This document shows, piece after piece, positions 22,397 through 31,990 of a stretch of 37,704 nt of DNA. Source of the stretch: Syntrophomonas sp. UBA1368 (GTDB taxonomy: Bacteria > Bacillota > Syntrophomonadia > Syntrophomonadales > Syntrophomonadaceae); the NCBI GenBank assembly GCA_002305965.1, contig DBRM01000025.1, forward strand, positions 1 through 37,704, in the 5' to 3' direction. Position 1 is the first letter of the stretch; each line of letters starts with the position of its first letter. A program made the translations under genes and the position numbers. A model generated the notes under the pieces. It searched no databases, was not told the DNA's origin, and saw only the letters and a program-made list of their open reading frames with translations.

Positions 22397-24877
22397 ATGT
22401 TCAGAAAGTTTACCCAAAGGGCCAGAAATGCAGTTATTCATGCCCAGGAAGAAGCACGGCAGATGAATCATCCGGCTATCGGCACAGAACATATTCTCTT
22501 GGGACTGCTCATGGAAGGTGAAGGAATCGGGGCAAGAGCCCTGTTGAATTTAGGCTTGGATCTGGAAAAGGTTCGGGAAGCGATCGTTCAGACCATCGGA
22601 AAAAATGAAGCAGGCTTCGAACAGCCAGCCGGAGACCTGCCTATCACCCCCCGGGCCAAAAAAGTATTTAACTTGTCCTTTGATGAGGCCAGAATGCAGG
22701 GAGTCAATTATGTTGGTACCGAACACTTGTTACTGGCGTTAATCAGAGAAGAAGAAGGAATTGCAGGCCAGGTATTGATTGCAATGGGGGTCAAATTGGA
22801 GGAAGTAAGAGAACAGGTGGTTATGTTGCTGGGCGGAGAAATACCGGGAGCAGCACCGGTGAATAATCAGTATCAGGAAGCACCCAATCAGCCAGTGCCG
22901 CCGGTCAATAAAAGAAAACCGAAAAGTAAGACGCCTACCCTGGATAATTACAGCCGCGATTTGACTCAGGATGCCCAGGAAGCAAGGCTGGATCCGGTCA
23001 TTGGCCGGGAAGATGAAATCGAACGCGTGGTACAGATATTATCACGCCGTACCAAGAACAATCCGGTTTTGATCGGTGATCCCGGTGTAGGCAAGACTGC
23101 TATCGTAGAAGGCCTGGCGCAGCGGATCAATGAGAATCGTGTGCCGGAGATATTAAACAATAAAAGAGTGGTATCCCTTGATCTTTCTTCAATGATTGCC
23201 GGGACGAAATACCGGGGAGAATTTGAGGATCGCCTCACGAAAATCGTGGGAGAGATCAAAGCGGCCGGCGATGTGATCATTTTTATTGACGAACTGCATA
23301 CGATCGTTGGAGCCGGGGCTGCAGAAGGAGCGATTGATGCTGCCAATATTTTAAAACCCTCTTTAGCCAGAGGGGAATTTCAATGCGTTGGTGCTACCAC
23401 GTTAAATGAATATCGCAAACATATCGAAAAAGATGCTGCTCTGGAAAGACGTTTTCAGCCGATTTTAGTCAATGAGCCCACCCAGGAAGAAAGCATCGCT
23501 ATTTTAAAGGGCCTGCGGGACCGTTATGAAGCCCATCATGGTGTAAAAATCAGCGATGAAGCCATTGAGGCAGCAGTGAAACTTTCAGCCCGGTATATTT
23601 CTGATCGGTTTCTGCCGGATAAGGCTATCGATTTGATTGATGAAGCTTCTTCCAGAGTGCGGCTGGCAAACTATGTTTTACCAGGGGATATAAAGGAAGA
23701 AGAAAACCGTTTGGAAGAGATTATCAAAGAAAAAGAGGAAGCCATCAATGCGCAGGAGTATGAAAAAGCTGCCAGTATCAGGGATCAAGAGCAAAAGCTA
23801 AAAGATATCATTGAGAATAAGCGCAAAGAATGGACCAATAAGCGCAACTTAGAAATCGGTTCTGTAGGAGAAGAAGAAATTGCAGCCATTGTGTCCAAAT
23901 GGACCGGCGTTCCAGTAAGCAAGCTGGCCATGGAGGAAAGTGAAAGGCTGGTCCATCTGGAGGAAATTTTACACGCCCGGGTGATCGGACAAAATGATGC
24001 TGTGCAGGCCGTTTCCCGGGCGGTCAGAAGAGCGCGGGCCGGGCTGAAAAATCCCAAACGCCCCATCGGTTCTTTCATCTTTCTGGGACCGACCGGTGTT
24101 GGAAAAACAGAGTTAGGCAGAGCCTTGGCGGAAGCTATGTTCGGCAGTGAAGAAGCGATCATCAGGTTGGATATGTCTGAGTATATGGAAAAACATGCAG
24201 TGGCAAGAATGATTGGCTCTCCTCCCGGTTATGTCGGGTATGATGAAGGCGGTCAGTTGACAGAAAAAGTAAGAAGAAAGCCTTATTCCGTCATATTACT
24301 GGATGAAATCGAAAAAGCCCACCCGGACGTTTTCAATATTCTGCTGCAGGTTTTGGAAGACGGTCGTCTTACTGATGGGCAGGGACGTACGGTAGATTTT
24401 CGTAATACAGTAGTCATCATGACATCCAATGTGGGTGCGGAATCACTGAGAAATGATAAAAAGGTTGGCTTCAATCGTGCCATTGACGAGGCCCAGGATT
24501 ATTCCCGCATGAAGGATACGGTTCTGGAAAAGCTGAAACACACTTTCCGGCCGGAGTTTTTAAACCGCATCGATGAAGTGATCGTATTCCAGTCGTTAAA
24601 CGAAACGGAACTAAAAGAGATCGTAGAACTCCTATTACAGGAAGTGGCCAAACGAATTATTGAAAACGGATATCAATTAACCATCAGTCCGGCAGCCCGG
24701 GATCATATCTTACGAGAAGGTTATGATCCGGCTTACGGTGCCCGGCCAATCAAACGCGCGATCCAAAAATTAGTGGAGGATACGTTATCTGAAGAGATAT
24801 TGAAGGGTACGGTGAAACCGGGCGATAATGTTTTGATCGATATAGCTGACGAAAAGATCGTAGTAAAAAAAGGTTGA
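22397..24877 (+). CDS. clpC: ATP-dependent Clp protease ATP-binding subunit ClpC
   Basis: ClpC is the AAA+ unfoldase that feeds substrates, including arginine-phosphorylated ones, to ClpP. The 826-residue product has the twin Clp_N repeats (residues 1-150), the first AAA module with Walker A GDPGVGKT at 227-234 and IIFIDELHT, a UVR-motif middle region (about 430-490, NAQEYEKAASIRDQEQKL), and the second AAA module with GPTGVGKT at 564-571 and DEIEKAHPDVFN. ATG 22397 follows AGGAGGAGAT; the upstream in-frame ATG (22343) lies in mcsB. A complete copy with no unusual feature. Confidence 0.97.
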   Translation: MFRKFTQRARNAVIHAQEEARQMNHPAIGTEHILLGLLMEGEGIGARALLNLGLDLEKVREAIVQTIGKNEAGFEQPAGDLPITPRAKKVFNLSFDEARMQGVNYVGTEHLLLALIREEEGIAGQVLIAMGVKLEEVREQVVMLLGGEIPGAAPVNNQYQEAPNQPVPPVNKRKPKSKTPTLDNYSRDLTQDAQEARLDPVIGREDEIERVVQILSRRTKNNPVLIGDPGVGKTAIVEGLAQRINENRVPEILNNKRVVSLDLSSMIAGTKYRGEFEDRLTKIVGEIKAAGDVIIFIDELHTIVGAGAAEGAIDAANILKPSLARGEFQCVGATTLNEYRKHIEKDAALERRFQPILVNEPTQEESIAILKGLRDRYEAHHGVKISDEAIEAAVKLSARYISDRFLPDKAIDLIDEASSRVRLANYVLPGDIKEEENRLEEIIKEKEEAINAQEYEKAASIRDQEQKLKDIIENKRKEWTNKRNLEIGSVGEEEIAAIVSKWTGVPVSKLAMEESERLVHLEEILHARVIGQNDAVQAVSRAVRRARAGLKNPKRPIGSFIFLGPTGVGKTELGRALAEAMFGSEEAIIRLDMSEYMEKHAVARMIGSPPGYVGYDEGGQLTEKVRRKPYSVILLDEIEKAHPDVFNILLQVLEDGRLTDGQGRTVDFRNTVVIMTSNVGAESLRNDKKVGFNRAIDEAQDYSRMKDTVLEKLKHTFRPEFLNRIDEVIVFQSLNETELKEIVELLLQEVAKRIIENGYQLTISPAARDHILREGYDPAYGARPIKRAIQKLVEDTLSEEILKGTVKPGDNVLIDIADEKIVVKKG

Positions 24878-24906
24878 TCTAGCACGTGGGGCATTCCGGT
24901 AACATT

Positions 24907-24935
24907 CTGCCAGGAGGCTCTTGTCCGCCTGGCAG
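24907..24935 (+). terminator. Hairpin between clpC and radA
   Basis: CTGCCAGGAGG and CCGCCTGGCAG form an 11-bp stem with one mismatch and a 7-base loop, flanked by two GTAACAT copies (24899-24905 and 24935-24941). No T run follows, so it may attenuate or stabilise rather than terminate. Confidence 0.45.
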
Positions 24936-25013
24936 TAACATAAATTTCCACCCCATTAAAATTGCTGCAAATCATGAGATTAATTGGTATATAATGATTT
25001 AAAGGAGTATATT

Positions 25014-26363
25014 ATGGGGAAAATAAGCACCAAATTCGTTTGTAACGAATGCGCCTACGAAGTACCCAAATGGATGGGGAAATGCCCGGGATGTAATGGA
25101 TGGAATACCTTTGTGGAAGAAAGCATCACGCCCCGGGCTGCAGGGAACAAGAAAGCAACTGCAAACGCTGTGCCTTTGAGTGCCATTGCCGATTCAGATG
25201 TCTTCCGCTTCAGCAGCGGCAATCAGGAACTGGACAGGGTACTTGGGGGAGGCATTGTGCCAGGTTCCTTAATTTTACTGGGCGGCGACCCGGGAATTGG
25301 CAAATCGACCTTGCTGTTGCAGGTAGCACATTTTATTGCTCAAACCGGACAAAAGGTAATATATCTCTCCGGGGAAGAATCCCTTAAACAAATACGTCTT
25401 CGCTCTTTAAGGATGGATATCAACAGTGATCATATCTATTTAGTGAATGAACCTGACCTTGACTATTTAAGCAATTATGTTGATGAATTAAATCCCGGTA
25501 TCATAATTATAGATTCGATCCAAACCGTTTTTACCAGTGAGATTTCTTCCGTGCCCGGCAGTATCTCTCAACTGCGGGAATGTACAGCTCGATTAATGGA
25601 GCTGGCCAAGAAAAGGGAAATCGCTATTTTCTTGGTGGGGCATGTTACCAAAGACGGGGCATTGGCAGGACCCAAAGTACTGGAGCATATCGTCGATGTA
25701 GTTATTTATTTTGAAGGCGATAAGAATTATGCCTTTAGGTTATTGCGGGGAATCAAAAACCGCTTTGGTTCTACCGATGAAATAGGGATTTTAGAGATGA
25801 GCGGCCAGGGGCTGAAAGAAGTAGCCGACCCATCATATATATTTATCGATGCGTCCGGCATTGGCTCTCCTGGAACCGCAATTACAGCCAGTTTTGAAGG
25901 AACAAGACCGCTCCTGATCGAATTACAGGCCTTGGTTTCTGCGTCTGGACCAGGATATCCTCGCCGTATGGCCTCTGGAATCGACCAGAATCGTCTGGCC
26001 TTGATCATCGCCGTGCTGGAAAAGAGATGCAGTATCAATTTATCGGCTTATGATGTGTATTTAAAAGTAACGGGAGGAATGTACCTTAAAGATCCGTCCG
26101 TTGATCTTAGTATTGCGGCAGCTATAACTTCCAGTTATTTTGACCGGCCTTTGCCATCTGCCACGGTATTTGTTGGTGAGTTAGGCTTATCCGGCCAGAT
26201 ACGTCAGGTTCCTTTTCTGGAGCAGCGCCTTAAGGAGATACAAAAGATGGGCTACAGTCAAGCCGTTATCCCCGGAAGTGGAGGAAAGGATGCTTATAAC
26301 CGGGGAGAGCTGGAGGTTTTGGAAGTAAACAATCTGGATGAGTTCATGGAACTCATCGGATAG
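25014..26363 (+). CDS. radA: DNA repair protein RadA
   Basis: RadA (Sms) is a RecA-like helicase that processes recombination intermediates. The 449-residue product starts at ATG 25014 after AAAGGAG. It has the N-terminal zinc finger with C10, C13, C24 and C27, Walker A GDPGIGKS at 91-98, the RadA signature KNRFGSTDEIG near residue 250, and a C-terminal Lon-like domain (about 285-449, VYLKVTGGMYLKDPSVDLSIAAA). A TATAAT at 24990-24995 might serve a local promoter. radA-disA follows clpC, as in most Firmicutes. Confidence 0.96.
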   Translation: MGKISTKFVCNECAYEVPKWMGKCPGCNGWNTFVEESITPRAAGNKKATANAVPLSAIADSDVFRFSSGNQELDRVLGGGIVPGSLILLGGDPGIGKSTLLLQVAHFIAQTGQKVIYLSGEESLKQIRLRSLRMDINSDHIYLVNEPDLDYLSNYVDELNPGIIIIDSIQTVFTSEISSVPGSISQLRECTARLMELAKKREIAIFLVGHVTKDGALAGPKVLEHIVDVVIYFEGDKNYAFRLLRGIKNRFGSTDEIGILEMSGQGLKEVADPSYIFIDASGIGSPGTAITASFEGTRPLLIELQALVSASGPGYPRRMASGIDQNRLALIIAVLEKRCSINLSAYDVYLKVTGGMYLKDPSVDLSIAAAITSSYFDRPLPSATVFVGELGLSGQIRQVPFLEQRLKEIQKMGYSQAVIPGSGGKDAYNRGELEVLEVNNLDEFMELIG

Positions 26364-26372
26364 GGGGTAAAT

Positions 26373-27446
26373 ATGTCAGAGGATATTTATCATGGTAATT
26401 TCAGAAAGTATCTGCAGCTGCTGGCGCCGGGGACAATTTTCCGTATTGGCCTGGAAAATGTTTTGCATGCTCATACCGGAGGGCTGATCGTGGTTGGCGA
26501 CTCACCTGAAGTGATGAACATTGTGAGCGGAGGTTTTTTGATCAACTGCGATTTTACGCCTGCCCGTCTATATGAGCTGGCCAAAATGGACGGTGCCATT
26601 ATTACCAACCATGATGTGACAAAAATTATTGCTGCAAATGTACAATTGGATCCGGACCCTCAGCTTCCATCCAATGAAACCGGTATCCGGCATAGGACTG
26701 CTCAGAGAGTGGCTAAACAAACCGGTCAATTAGTCATTGCTATCTCACAGCGCCGCCAGGTAGTGACCCTTTACCAGGGCAATATTGTTTTCAGATTGCG
26801 CGATCTGGCCAGCATTCTGGTCAAAGCCAATCAAGCTCTGCAGGCACTGGAAAAATATCGAAATGTTTTAGCAAGAGAAACGCAGCGTTTAGGCGGCCTG
26901 GAATTTGAAGATATGGTGACAGTTTCGGAAGTATGCGAAGTTATAAGACGCAGTATCAAGGTGCTTAATATTGCCGAGGAAATTGAAAACTATATTGCTG
27001 AATTGGGGGTTGAGGGGCGACTGGTTAAAATGCAACTGGAAGAGATGATATCCAATGTTGAAGAAGAAGCCTTGTTTGTCATAGAGGATTATTCCAAAAC
27101 CGTTGAAAAAACCCCGCAAGAAATTATGAATAGTTTGAGAAGAGCCTTTGAAGAAGATATTTCTGATTCGGTATTTATTGCTAAAACATTAACACTGGGC
27201 ACCACCACCAGTCATCTTGATTTGCAGGTATCGCCAAGGGGCTATCGGATGTTGCATAAACTGCCCCGGATACCCCTGCCGATCATTGAGAACCTGGTGG
27301 AGACGTTCGGCCTGCTGGGCAATATATTACGGGCCACTATTGAAGAACTGGACGAGGTTGAAGGTATTGGTGAAGTGAGAGCCCGTTCCATTAAAAGCGG
27401 ACTGAAACGAATGCATGAACAACTGCTCCTGGAATACATGGTTTAA
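26373..27446 (+). CDS. disA: DNA integrity scanning diadenylate cyclase DisA
   Basis: DisA joins two ATP to make c-di-AMP and scans DNA for damage, halting c-di-AMP production at branched DNA and so delaying sporulation. The 357-residue product has the DAC domain with the active-site DGA at 73-75 and GIRHRTA at 104-110, a central helical linker, and a C-terminal helix-hairpin-helix DNA-binding domain (about 295-350, LLGNILRATIEELDEVEGIGEVRAR). It starts 9 bases after radA and ends just before a terminator that also serves the opposing gene. Confidence 0.97.
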   Translation: MSEDIYHGNFRKYLQLLAPGTIFRIGLENVLHAHTGGLIVVGDSPEVMNIVSGGFLINCDFTPARLYELAKMDGAIITNHDVTKIIAANVQLDPDPQLPSNETGIRHRTAQRVAKQTGQLVIAISQRRQVVTLYQGNIVFRLRDLASILVKANQALQALEKYRNVLARETQRLGGLEFEDMVTVSEVCEVIRRSIKVLNIAEEIENYIAELGVEGRLVKMQLEEMISNVEEEALFVIEDYSKTVEKTPQEIMNSLRRAFEEDISDSVFIAKTLTLGTTTSHLDLQVSPRGYRMLHKLPRIPLPIIENLVETFGLLGNILRATIEELDEVEGIGEVRARSIKSGLKRMHEQLLLEYMV

Positions 27447-27489
27447 TAACGCATAACAGCAGACGAACAAATAGAATTGAACAGAACAA

Positions 27490-27512
27490 AAAAAGCCGCA
27501 TAGCGGCTTTTT
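27490..27512. terminator. Bidirectional terminator between disA and the leftward 27524 gene
   Basis: AAAAAGCCGC-ATA-GCGGCTTTTT: a 5-bp GC stem flanked by A and T runs on either side, so it can end both convergent transcripts. Confidence 0.9.
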
Positions 27513-27523
27513 GAATTCTCCGT

Positions 27524-27922
27524 TTAAGTCATATTGAATACGCCAAGAGCGGATGCTTTTTTGTACTCCTTCAGGAATACATCGTAAAGATTCAAATCCA
27601 GGGTATTACAAAGGGCGGCGGTATAGAAAAGCATCTTCCCCAGTTCGCTGGAGATAACTTCCTGGCAATGCTCACATAAAACACCACGCATATGATCATC
27701 CAAACATTCCCGCAGCTGGTCAAAAGAATCGATGCCTTCAGGGAGCTGCAGTTTCTCTGCCTGTATGGATACACATCCACATTCCGTAACGGATTTGGAC
27801 ACAGCCCGGTTCACCCGACTGGTCGCTTCGGAAAGCTTGGATAAAACATCGAGAATGCTTCGGTGTCTTATTAAAAGATCACCAACAACATTTTGAAATT
27901 CATCACAAATCAAGTCCTTCAT
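27524..27922 (-). CDS. Conserved protein of unknown function with CGC and CEHC motifs
   Basis: The 132-residue soluble product resembles a family kept beside disA or clpC in Clostridia, annotated (from memory) as DUF1573-like, which I would not trust as a function. Visible features are a helical N-terminal half (VVGDLLIRHRSILDVLSKLSEATSRVNRAVSKS), then CGC at about residues 48-50 and CEHC at 83-86, a possible metal site. A C-terminal helix SSELGKMLFYTAALCNTLDLN resembles the MazG-type E-x3-D helix but lacks its full metal-binding set. The ATG follows a GGGGGG run. A strong own promoter lies upstream. Confidence 0.75.
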   Translation of the reverse strand: MKDLICDEFQNVVGDLLIRHRSILDVLSKLSEATSRVNRAVSKSVTECGCVSIQAEKLQLPEGIDSFDQLRECLDDHMRGVLCEHCQEVISSELGKMLFYTAALCNTLDLNLYDVFLKEYKKASALGVFNMT

Positions 27923-27963
27923 AAAAAGACTTGCCCCCCTTTTTTCCTGTGTTTATTAAATAA

Positions 27964-27993
27964 ATTATAGACTCACAGGAAAACCTTTGTCAA
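27964..27993 (-). promoter_or_regulatory. Promoter of the leftward 27524-27922 gene
   Basis: Minus-strand TTGACA (27988-27993) and TATAAT (27964-27969), 18 bases apart: both boxes match the sigma-A consensus fully. Confidence 0.8.
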
Positions 27994-28121
27994 TTGAGGG
28001 GGCTGACTGCATGCGTAACATTATGATCACACTGGCTATATGAGCAAAAAATGCCAAATTATATAAATGTTAGTATAAATGCCGGATGGGTATAGAAAAC
28101 TAATGAATGGAGGTGTTTTTT

Positions 28122-29234
28122 ATGCATTATAAAATAAGGTTTTCTAAACCGATTATGGGATTGGCAATGCTGATCAGTATCTGGACCGTCTATTTTACCC
28201 GCTTGTTCCTGCAATTGGACATCATTTATCAGTTGTTGATAGGATTGACTGCCTTTGTATTAGGAGTCCTGGTATTGCATTTTTTGGCAATATTATTTTT
28301 CAGAGTTCTGAGGACCTTCAATCGCAACCTGGATAATCTCCCCATCGAAATGGTGGTGGGAGGCACGACCGGTCTGATGGTAGGTATCATAATGGCCGTA
28401 TTAAGCAGTTTCCCGCTTTCGTTATTAGGTAAGATCGGAGCTTATTTGACCATGGTTTTTTTTATTTTGACAGTTTATCTGGGTGTCAAAATAGGACTGC
28501 GCAAAGCGCAGGATGTATATAACCTGTTTCCTTTCCATTTTAAACTGGAGGAAAACAGTCTTGGAAAAGATGAGCAGCCTAAAGTATTGGATACCAGTGC
28601 GATCATTGACGGGCGCATTTATGATGTTTGTATCTCTCATTTCCTGCAGGGACCGCTGGTCGTACCCCATTTTGTCATTGAAGAACTGCAGCATATTGCT
28701 GATTCTTCTGATAACATCAGGAGAAACAAGGGGCGCAGAGGTTTGGATTTATTAACGAAAATGCAAAAGCATCCGGACATAAAAATTGCTATAATTGATG
28801 TTAATGAACCAAGCATTATGGAAGAAAAAGAAGTAGACAACCGGCTGATTCGCCTGTGTAAAAATCTGAATGCCAGCATCATTACCAATGATTATAATCT
28901 TAATAAGGTAGCGGAGCTTCAAGGGATCACCGTGCTCAATATCAACGAACTTACCAATGCGGTCAAAGTCATTGTGTATCCGGGGGAAACCATGCATATT
29001 ACCATTATTAAGGAAGGTAAAGAAGCCGGACAGGGAATAGGCTACCTGGAAGATGGCACGATGGTAGTGGTCGAGGAGGCTCAGAAGGAAATAGGCAAGG
29101 ATCTTGAAGTGCTGGTTACCAGCGTTTTTCAAACCGCTGCAGGGCGTATGATTTTTACCAGAAAAGTTCGAGAAGATACCCAGACCAGCGTATCCCAGAT
29201 GTTGAATATGACAGAGGTGAATGTATATGGCTGA
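28122..29234 (+). CDS. yacL: PIN/TRAM domain membrane protein YacL
   Basis: The 370-residue product is built like Bacillus YacL: four membrane helices in residues 10-125 (IMGLAMLISIWTVYF, IIYQLLIGLTAFVLGVLVLHF, MVVGGTTGLMVGIIMAVL and LTMVFFILTVYLGV), then a PIN nuclease domain beginning VLDTSAIIDGRIYD (about 155-168), with the later acidic residues in VDNRLIRLCK and TNDYNL, and a C-terminal TRAM domain (about 300-355) likely to bind RNA. It is probably a membrane-bound ribonuclease; substrate unknown. ATG 28122 follows GGAGGTG, in preference to an upstream ATG at 28107. It overlaps ispD by 8 bases. Confidence 0.93.
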   Translation: MHYKIRFSKPIMGLAMLISIWTVYFTRLFLQLDIIYQLLIGLTAFVLGVLVLHFLAILFFRVLRTFNRNLDNLPIEMVVGGTTGLMVGIIMAVLSSFPLSLLGKIGAYLTMVFFILTVYLGVKIGLRKAQDVYNLFPFHFKLEENSLGKDEQPKVLDTSAIIDGRIYDVCISHFLQGPLVVPHFVIEELQHIADSSDNIRRNKGRRGLDLLTKMQKHPDIKIAIIDVNEPSIMEEKEVDNRLIRLCKNLNASIITNDYNLNKVAELQGITVLNINELTNAVKVIVYPGETMHITIIKEGKEAGQGIGYLEDGTMVVVEEAQKEIGKDLEVLVTSVFQTAAGRMIFTRKVREDTQTSVSQMLNMTEVNVYG

Positions 29235-29934
29235 TAACCTGCGGGTCGTGGTGGCGGCAGCAGGCAGCGGCAGGCGCATGGGGAACAACGTGAATAAGCA
29301 ATATATCCTGCTGGATGGGCAGCCGGTTCTGACCTATTGCATCGAGGTCCTGGAAAAAAGCCCTTTGGTGCAGGATATTGTGATTGTGGCCCGGGAGCAG
29401 GAAACAGCGTTCTGTCAGCGGGAGATCGTGTTAAAATACGGATTTAAAAAAGTAAAAGCCGTTATCGCCGGCGGGCCGGAACGACAGGATTCCGTTTTGA
29501 ATGGACTGCAGGCACTGGGGGATGATACGGCATGGGTTGCCGTGCAGGATGGCGCCCGACCTTTCTTGAACGAAGCATTGCTGACCAGGTTGGTTGGGGC
29601 TGCAAAAGAATTCGGCGCTGCGGTGCCGGGCGTTATTTTACATGATACTATTAAATCTGTGGATCAGGAGCTTTTTGTCATGCAGACTATGAAACGGGGA
29701 ACTGTCGCCGCCATTCAAACCCCGCAGGTATTTGACTACCAAAAACTTCTTGCGGCTTATAAGCAGGCACGAGAAGATAGCTTTTACGCTACAGATGATG
29801 CGGCACTGTATGAAAAGTATTGCGGCCCGGTGAAAGTGATCCCCGGTGAAGTTTCCAACATCAAGCTGACACACCCGGAAGACCTTATACTGGCTGAAGC
29901 GATTTTAAAAGTTCGAAAGGAAAGCGGGCTGTAA
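29227..29934 (+). CDS. ispD: 2-C-methyl-D-erythritol 4-phosphate cytidylyltransferase
   Basis: IspD makes CDP-methylerythritol from MEP and CTP, third step of the non-mevalonate isoprenoid pathway. The 235-residue product has VVVAAAGSGRRMGNNVNKQY (nucleotide loop, residues 6-25), IVAGGPERQDSV-type segment (AGGPERQDSVLNGL), VAVQDGARPFL, and TDDAALYE near 195. ATG 29227 is chosen over ATG 29221 because AGAGGTGA ends 6 bases before it and abuts the other. The gene overlaps yacL and precedes ispF by 24 bases. Confidence 0.96.
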   Translation: MADNLRVVVAAAGSGRRMGNNVNKQYILLDGQPVLTYCIEVLEKSPLVQDIVIVAREQETAFCQREIVLKYGFKKVKAVIAGGPERQDSVLNGLQALGDDTAWVAVQDGARPFLNEALLTRLVGAAKEFGAAVPGVILHDTIKSVDQELFVMQTMKRGTVAAIQTPQVFDYQKLLAAYKQAREDSFYATDDAALYEKYCGPVKVIPGEVSNIKLTHPEDLILAEAILKVRKESGL

Positions 29935-29958
29935 GTAAAGGAGAGGGGAAAACGGAAA

Positions 29959-30435
29959 GTGATGCGTATCGGAATTGGTTATGATGTGCACCAGCTGCAA
30001 AAGGGAAGAAAACTGATTATAGGCGGGGTAGACATTCCACATATCACCGGGCTCATAGGACACTCGGATGCCGATGTCCTGGTGCATTCTGTTTGTGATG
30101 CTTTATTAGGGGCCGCTGCCTTAGGTGATATCGGCCGCCATTTCCCTGATACTGACCAGCGCTATAAAGATATCGACAGCCTGATCCTGCTGGCAATGGT
30201 CAAGCAAAAAATTATCGACTGCGGTTATAAAATCGGTAATATTGACTGCACTGTAATTGCAGAACAGCCGCGTCTGGCAGCCTACATTCCCCAGATGGGT
30301 GCCAATCTGGCTCGTGTATTGGAGATAGAACCAAAACAGATCAATATCAAAGCCACCACTACTGAAAAGCTGGGTTTTACCGGCCGGGAAGAAGGGATTG
30401 CTGCCCAGGCGGCTGTTCTGCTGATTGAATCGTGA
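29959..30435 (+). CDS. ispF: 2-C-methyl-D-erythritol 2,4-cyclodiphosphate synthase
   Basis: IspF closes the cyclic diphosphate, fifth step of the MEP pathway, as a zinc-containing trimer. The 158-residue product has GIGYDVHQL near the N-terminus with the zinc-binding Asp and His, GHSDADVLVHSVCDALLGAAALGDIGRHFPD (about 33-64), and the C-terminal TTTEKLGFTGREEGI. Both GTG 29959 and ATG 29962 are possible; the purine-rich AGAGGGG upstream favours GTG by spacing. ispD and ispF are separate here rather than fused. Confidence 0.96.
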   Translation: MMRIGIGYDVHQLQKGRKLIIGGVDIPHITGLIGHSDADVLVHSVCDALLGAAALGDIGRHFPDTDQRYKDIDSLILLAMVKQKIIDCGYKIGNIDCTVIAEQPRLAAYIPQMGANLARVLEIEPKQINIKATTTEKLGFTGREEGIAAQAAVLLIES

Positions 30436-30506
30436 CCATTCTCTGATTGAATTACACCAGCTGTTACGATAGTATTACTATTATTCAACGTATTAGGAGG
30501 AGAACC

Positions 30507-31976
30507 ATGAAAGCCATTAAGGTGAGATTTGCCCCAAGCCCTACCGGGCCCTTACATATAGGTGGAGCCAGATCGGCTCTGTTCAATTTCTTGTTTGCTG
30601 CCCACGAGCGGGGGAAAATGGTGCTGCGAATCGAAGACACCGATCTGGACCGTTCAGACCGGGTCTATGAAGAGGAAATCATCGCATCCCTGCGCTGGTT
30701 AGGCCTGACCTGGGATGAAGGAGTTGATGTAGGCGGAGAAAATGGCCCTTACAGGCAAACTGAACGTCTGGATATTTACGACCAGTATGCTAAAAAGCTG
30801 CTGGCTGAAGATAAAGCTTACTATTGCTTCTGTCAGCCTGAAGAACTGGAAGCTGAACGGCAGCTTTCAGGCGAAAAAGGAGATATGATAGGCTATTCGG
30901 GCAAATGCCGTTCTTTGAGCAAAGAGGAAATTGAGGAAAAAATTGCGCAGGGAATAAAACCAACCATCCGATTCCGGGTACCCGAACATAAAGTGCTGGT
31001 GGTGGATGATCTTGTCAGAGGTTCAGTGATGTTTGAGACAGATCTTTTAGGTGATTACATCATTGTCAAATCAGACGGCATTCCTACCTATAACTTTGCG
31101 GTGGTGATCGATGACAATTTGATGGGGATCACCCATGTTATAAGGGCGGAAGAGCATTTATCCAATACTCCCCGGCAGTTGCTGATCTATGATGCATTGG
31201 GCTTTGAGCTGCCAAAGTTTGCTCATATTTCTCTGATCCTGGGGAGTGATAAGCAAAAGATGAGCAAGCGGCATGGGGCTACTTCCGTTCTACAGTATCG
31301 TGAAAACGGTTATTTACCGGAAGCGCTGTTCAATTTTTTATCCCTTTTAGGCTGGTCGGCAGAAGGGGAAAACGAAATATTATCAGCTGCGGAAATTATT
31401 AAACAATTCAGTTTAGAGAAAGTTTCCAAGAGCCCGGCGGTTTTTGATGTAGATAAATTAAACTGGCTTAACAGTCAATATATCAAAAAGCTTTCCATCG
31501 ACGAGCTGGCTCCGATGTTAAAACCATTTTTACAGGATTTCATTTACCAGGATGAGCTTTCACGTCTGACCGAGGAGCAGTATCTGCTGTTGGTGGCAGC
31601 GGTCCATGACCGGTTGGTTTCCCTTAAAGATATTGTACGTGAAGCAGCCGCTATTTTTGCTCCGCTTACGGATAAAAGTTATGAAGCGGAAGCCTGGCAG
31701 GTCTTGAATGAACCTGGTGTACCACAGGTTTTGGAGGCCTTTAAAAGTCAAATGACTACTGCCGGTGATGTGGAATTTATCAAGCAGGTGATTAAAAAAC
31801 TGATCAAAGAGAATAAGCTAAAACCAAAAGATGTTTACATGCCCTTGCGCTGTGCCTTAAGCGGTGTAACCCATGGACCGGAGCTTCCTTATTTGATCAG
31901 TATCTGGGGGCTTGACGAAACCATCCGCAGGATCGACTATACGCTGGAAAAGATCAAGAAAGTTACAGGCAGCTGA
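30507..31976 (+). CDS. gltX: Glutamyl-tRNA synthetase
   Basis: Class I synthetase that charges tRNA-Glu (and, where an amidotransferase is used, tRNA-Gln). The 489-residue product has the HIGH-type motif HIGG at 17-20 in FAPSPTGPLHIGGARSALFNFLF, DTDLDRS, FKSDGIPTYNFAVVIDD-like substrate loop (VKSDGIPTYNFAVVIDD), and KMSKR at 251-255. The C-terminal helical anticodon-binding domain is intact. ATG 30507 follows TTAGGAGGAGAACC; the longer ORF upstream has no support. Length is normal. Confidence 0.97.
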   Translation: MKAIKVRFAPSPTGPLHIGGARSALFNFLFAAHERGKMVLRIEDTDLDRSDRVYEEEIIASLRWLGLTWDEGVDVGGENGPYRQTERLDIYDQYAKKLLAEDKAYYCFCQPEELEAERQLSGEKGDMIGYSGKCRSLSKEEIEEKIAQGIKPTIRFRVPEHKVLVVDDLVRGSVMFETDLLGDYIIVKSDGIPTYNFAVVIDDNLMGITHVIRAEEHLSNTPRQLLIYDALGFELPKFAHISLILGSDKQKMSKRHGATSVLQYRENGYLPEALFNFLSLLGWSAEGENEILSAAEIIKQFSLEKVSKSPAVFDVDKLNWLNSQYIKKLSIDELAPMLKPFLQDFIYQDELSRLTEEQYLLLVAAVHDRLVSLKDIVREAAAIFAPLTDKSYEAEAWQVLNEPGVPQVLEAFKSQMTTAGDVEFIKQVIKKLIKENKLKPKDVYMPLRCALSGVTHGPELPYLISIWGLDETIRRIDYTLEKIKKVTGS

Positions 31977-31990
31977 TGAGCTCTTCCCGG

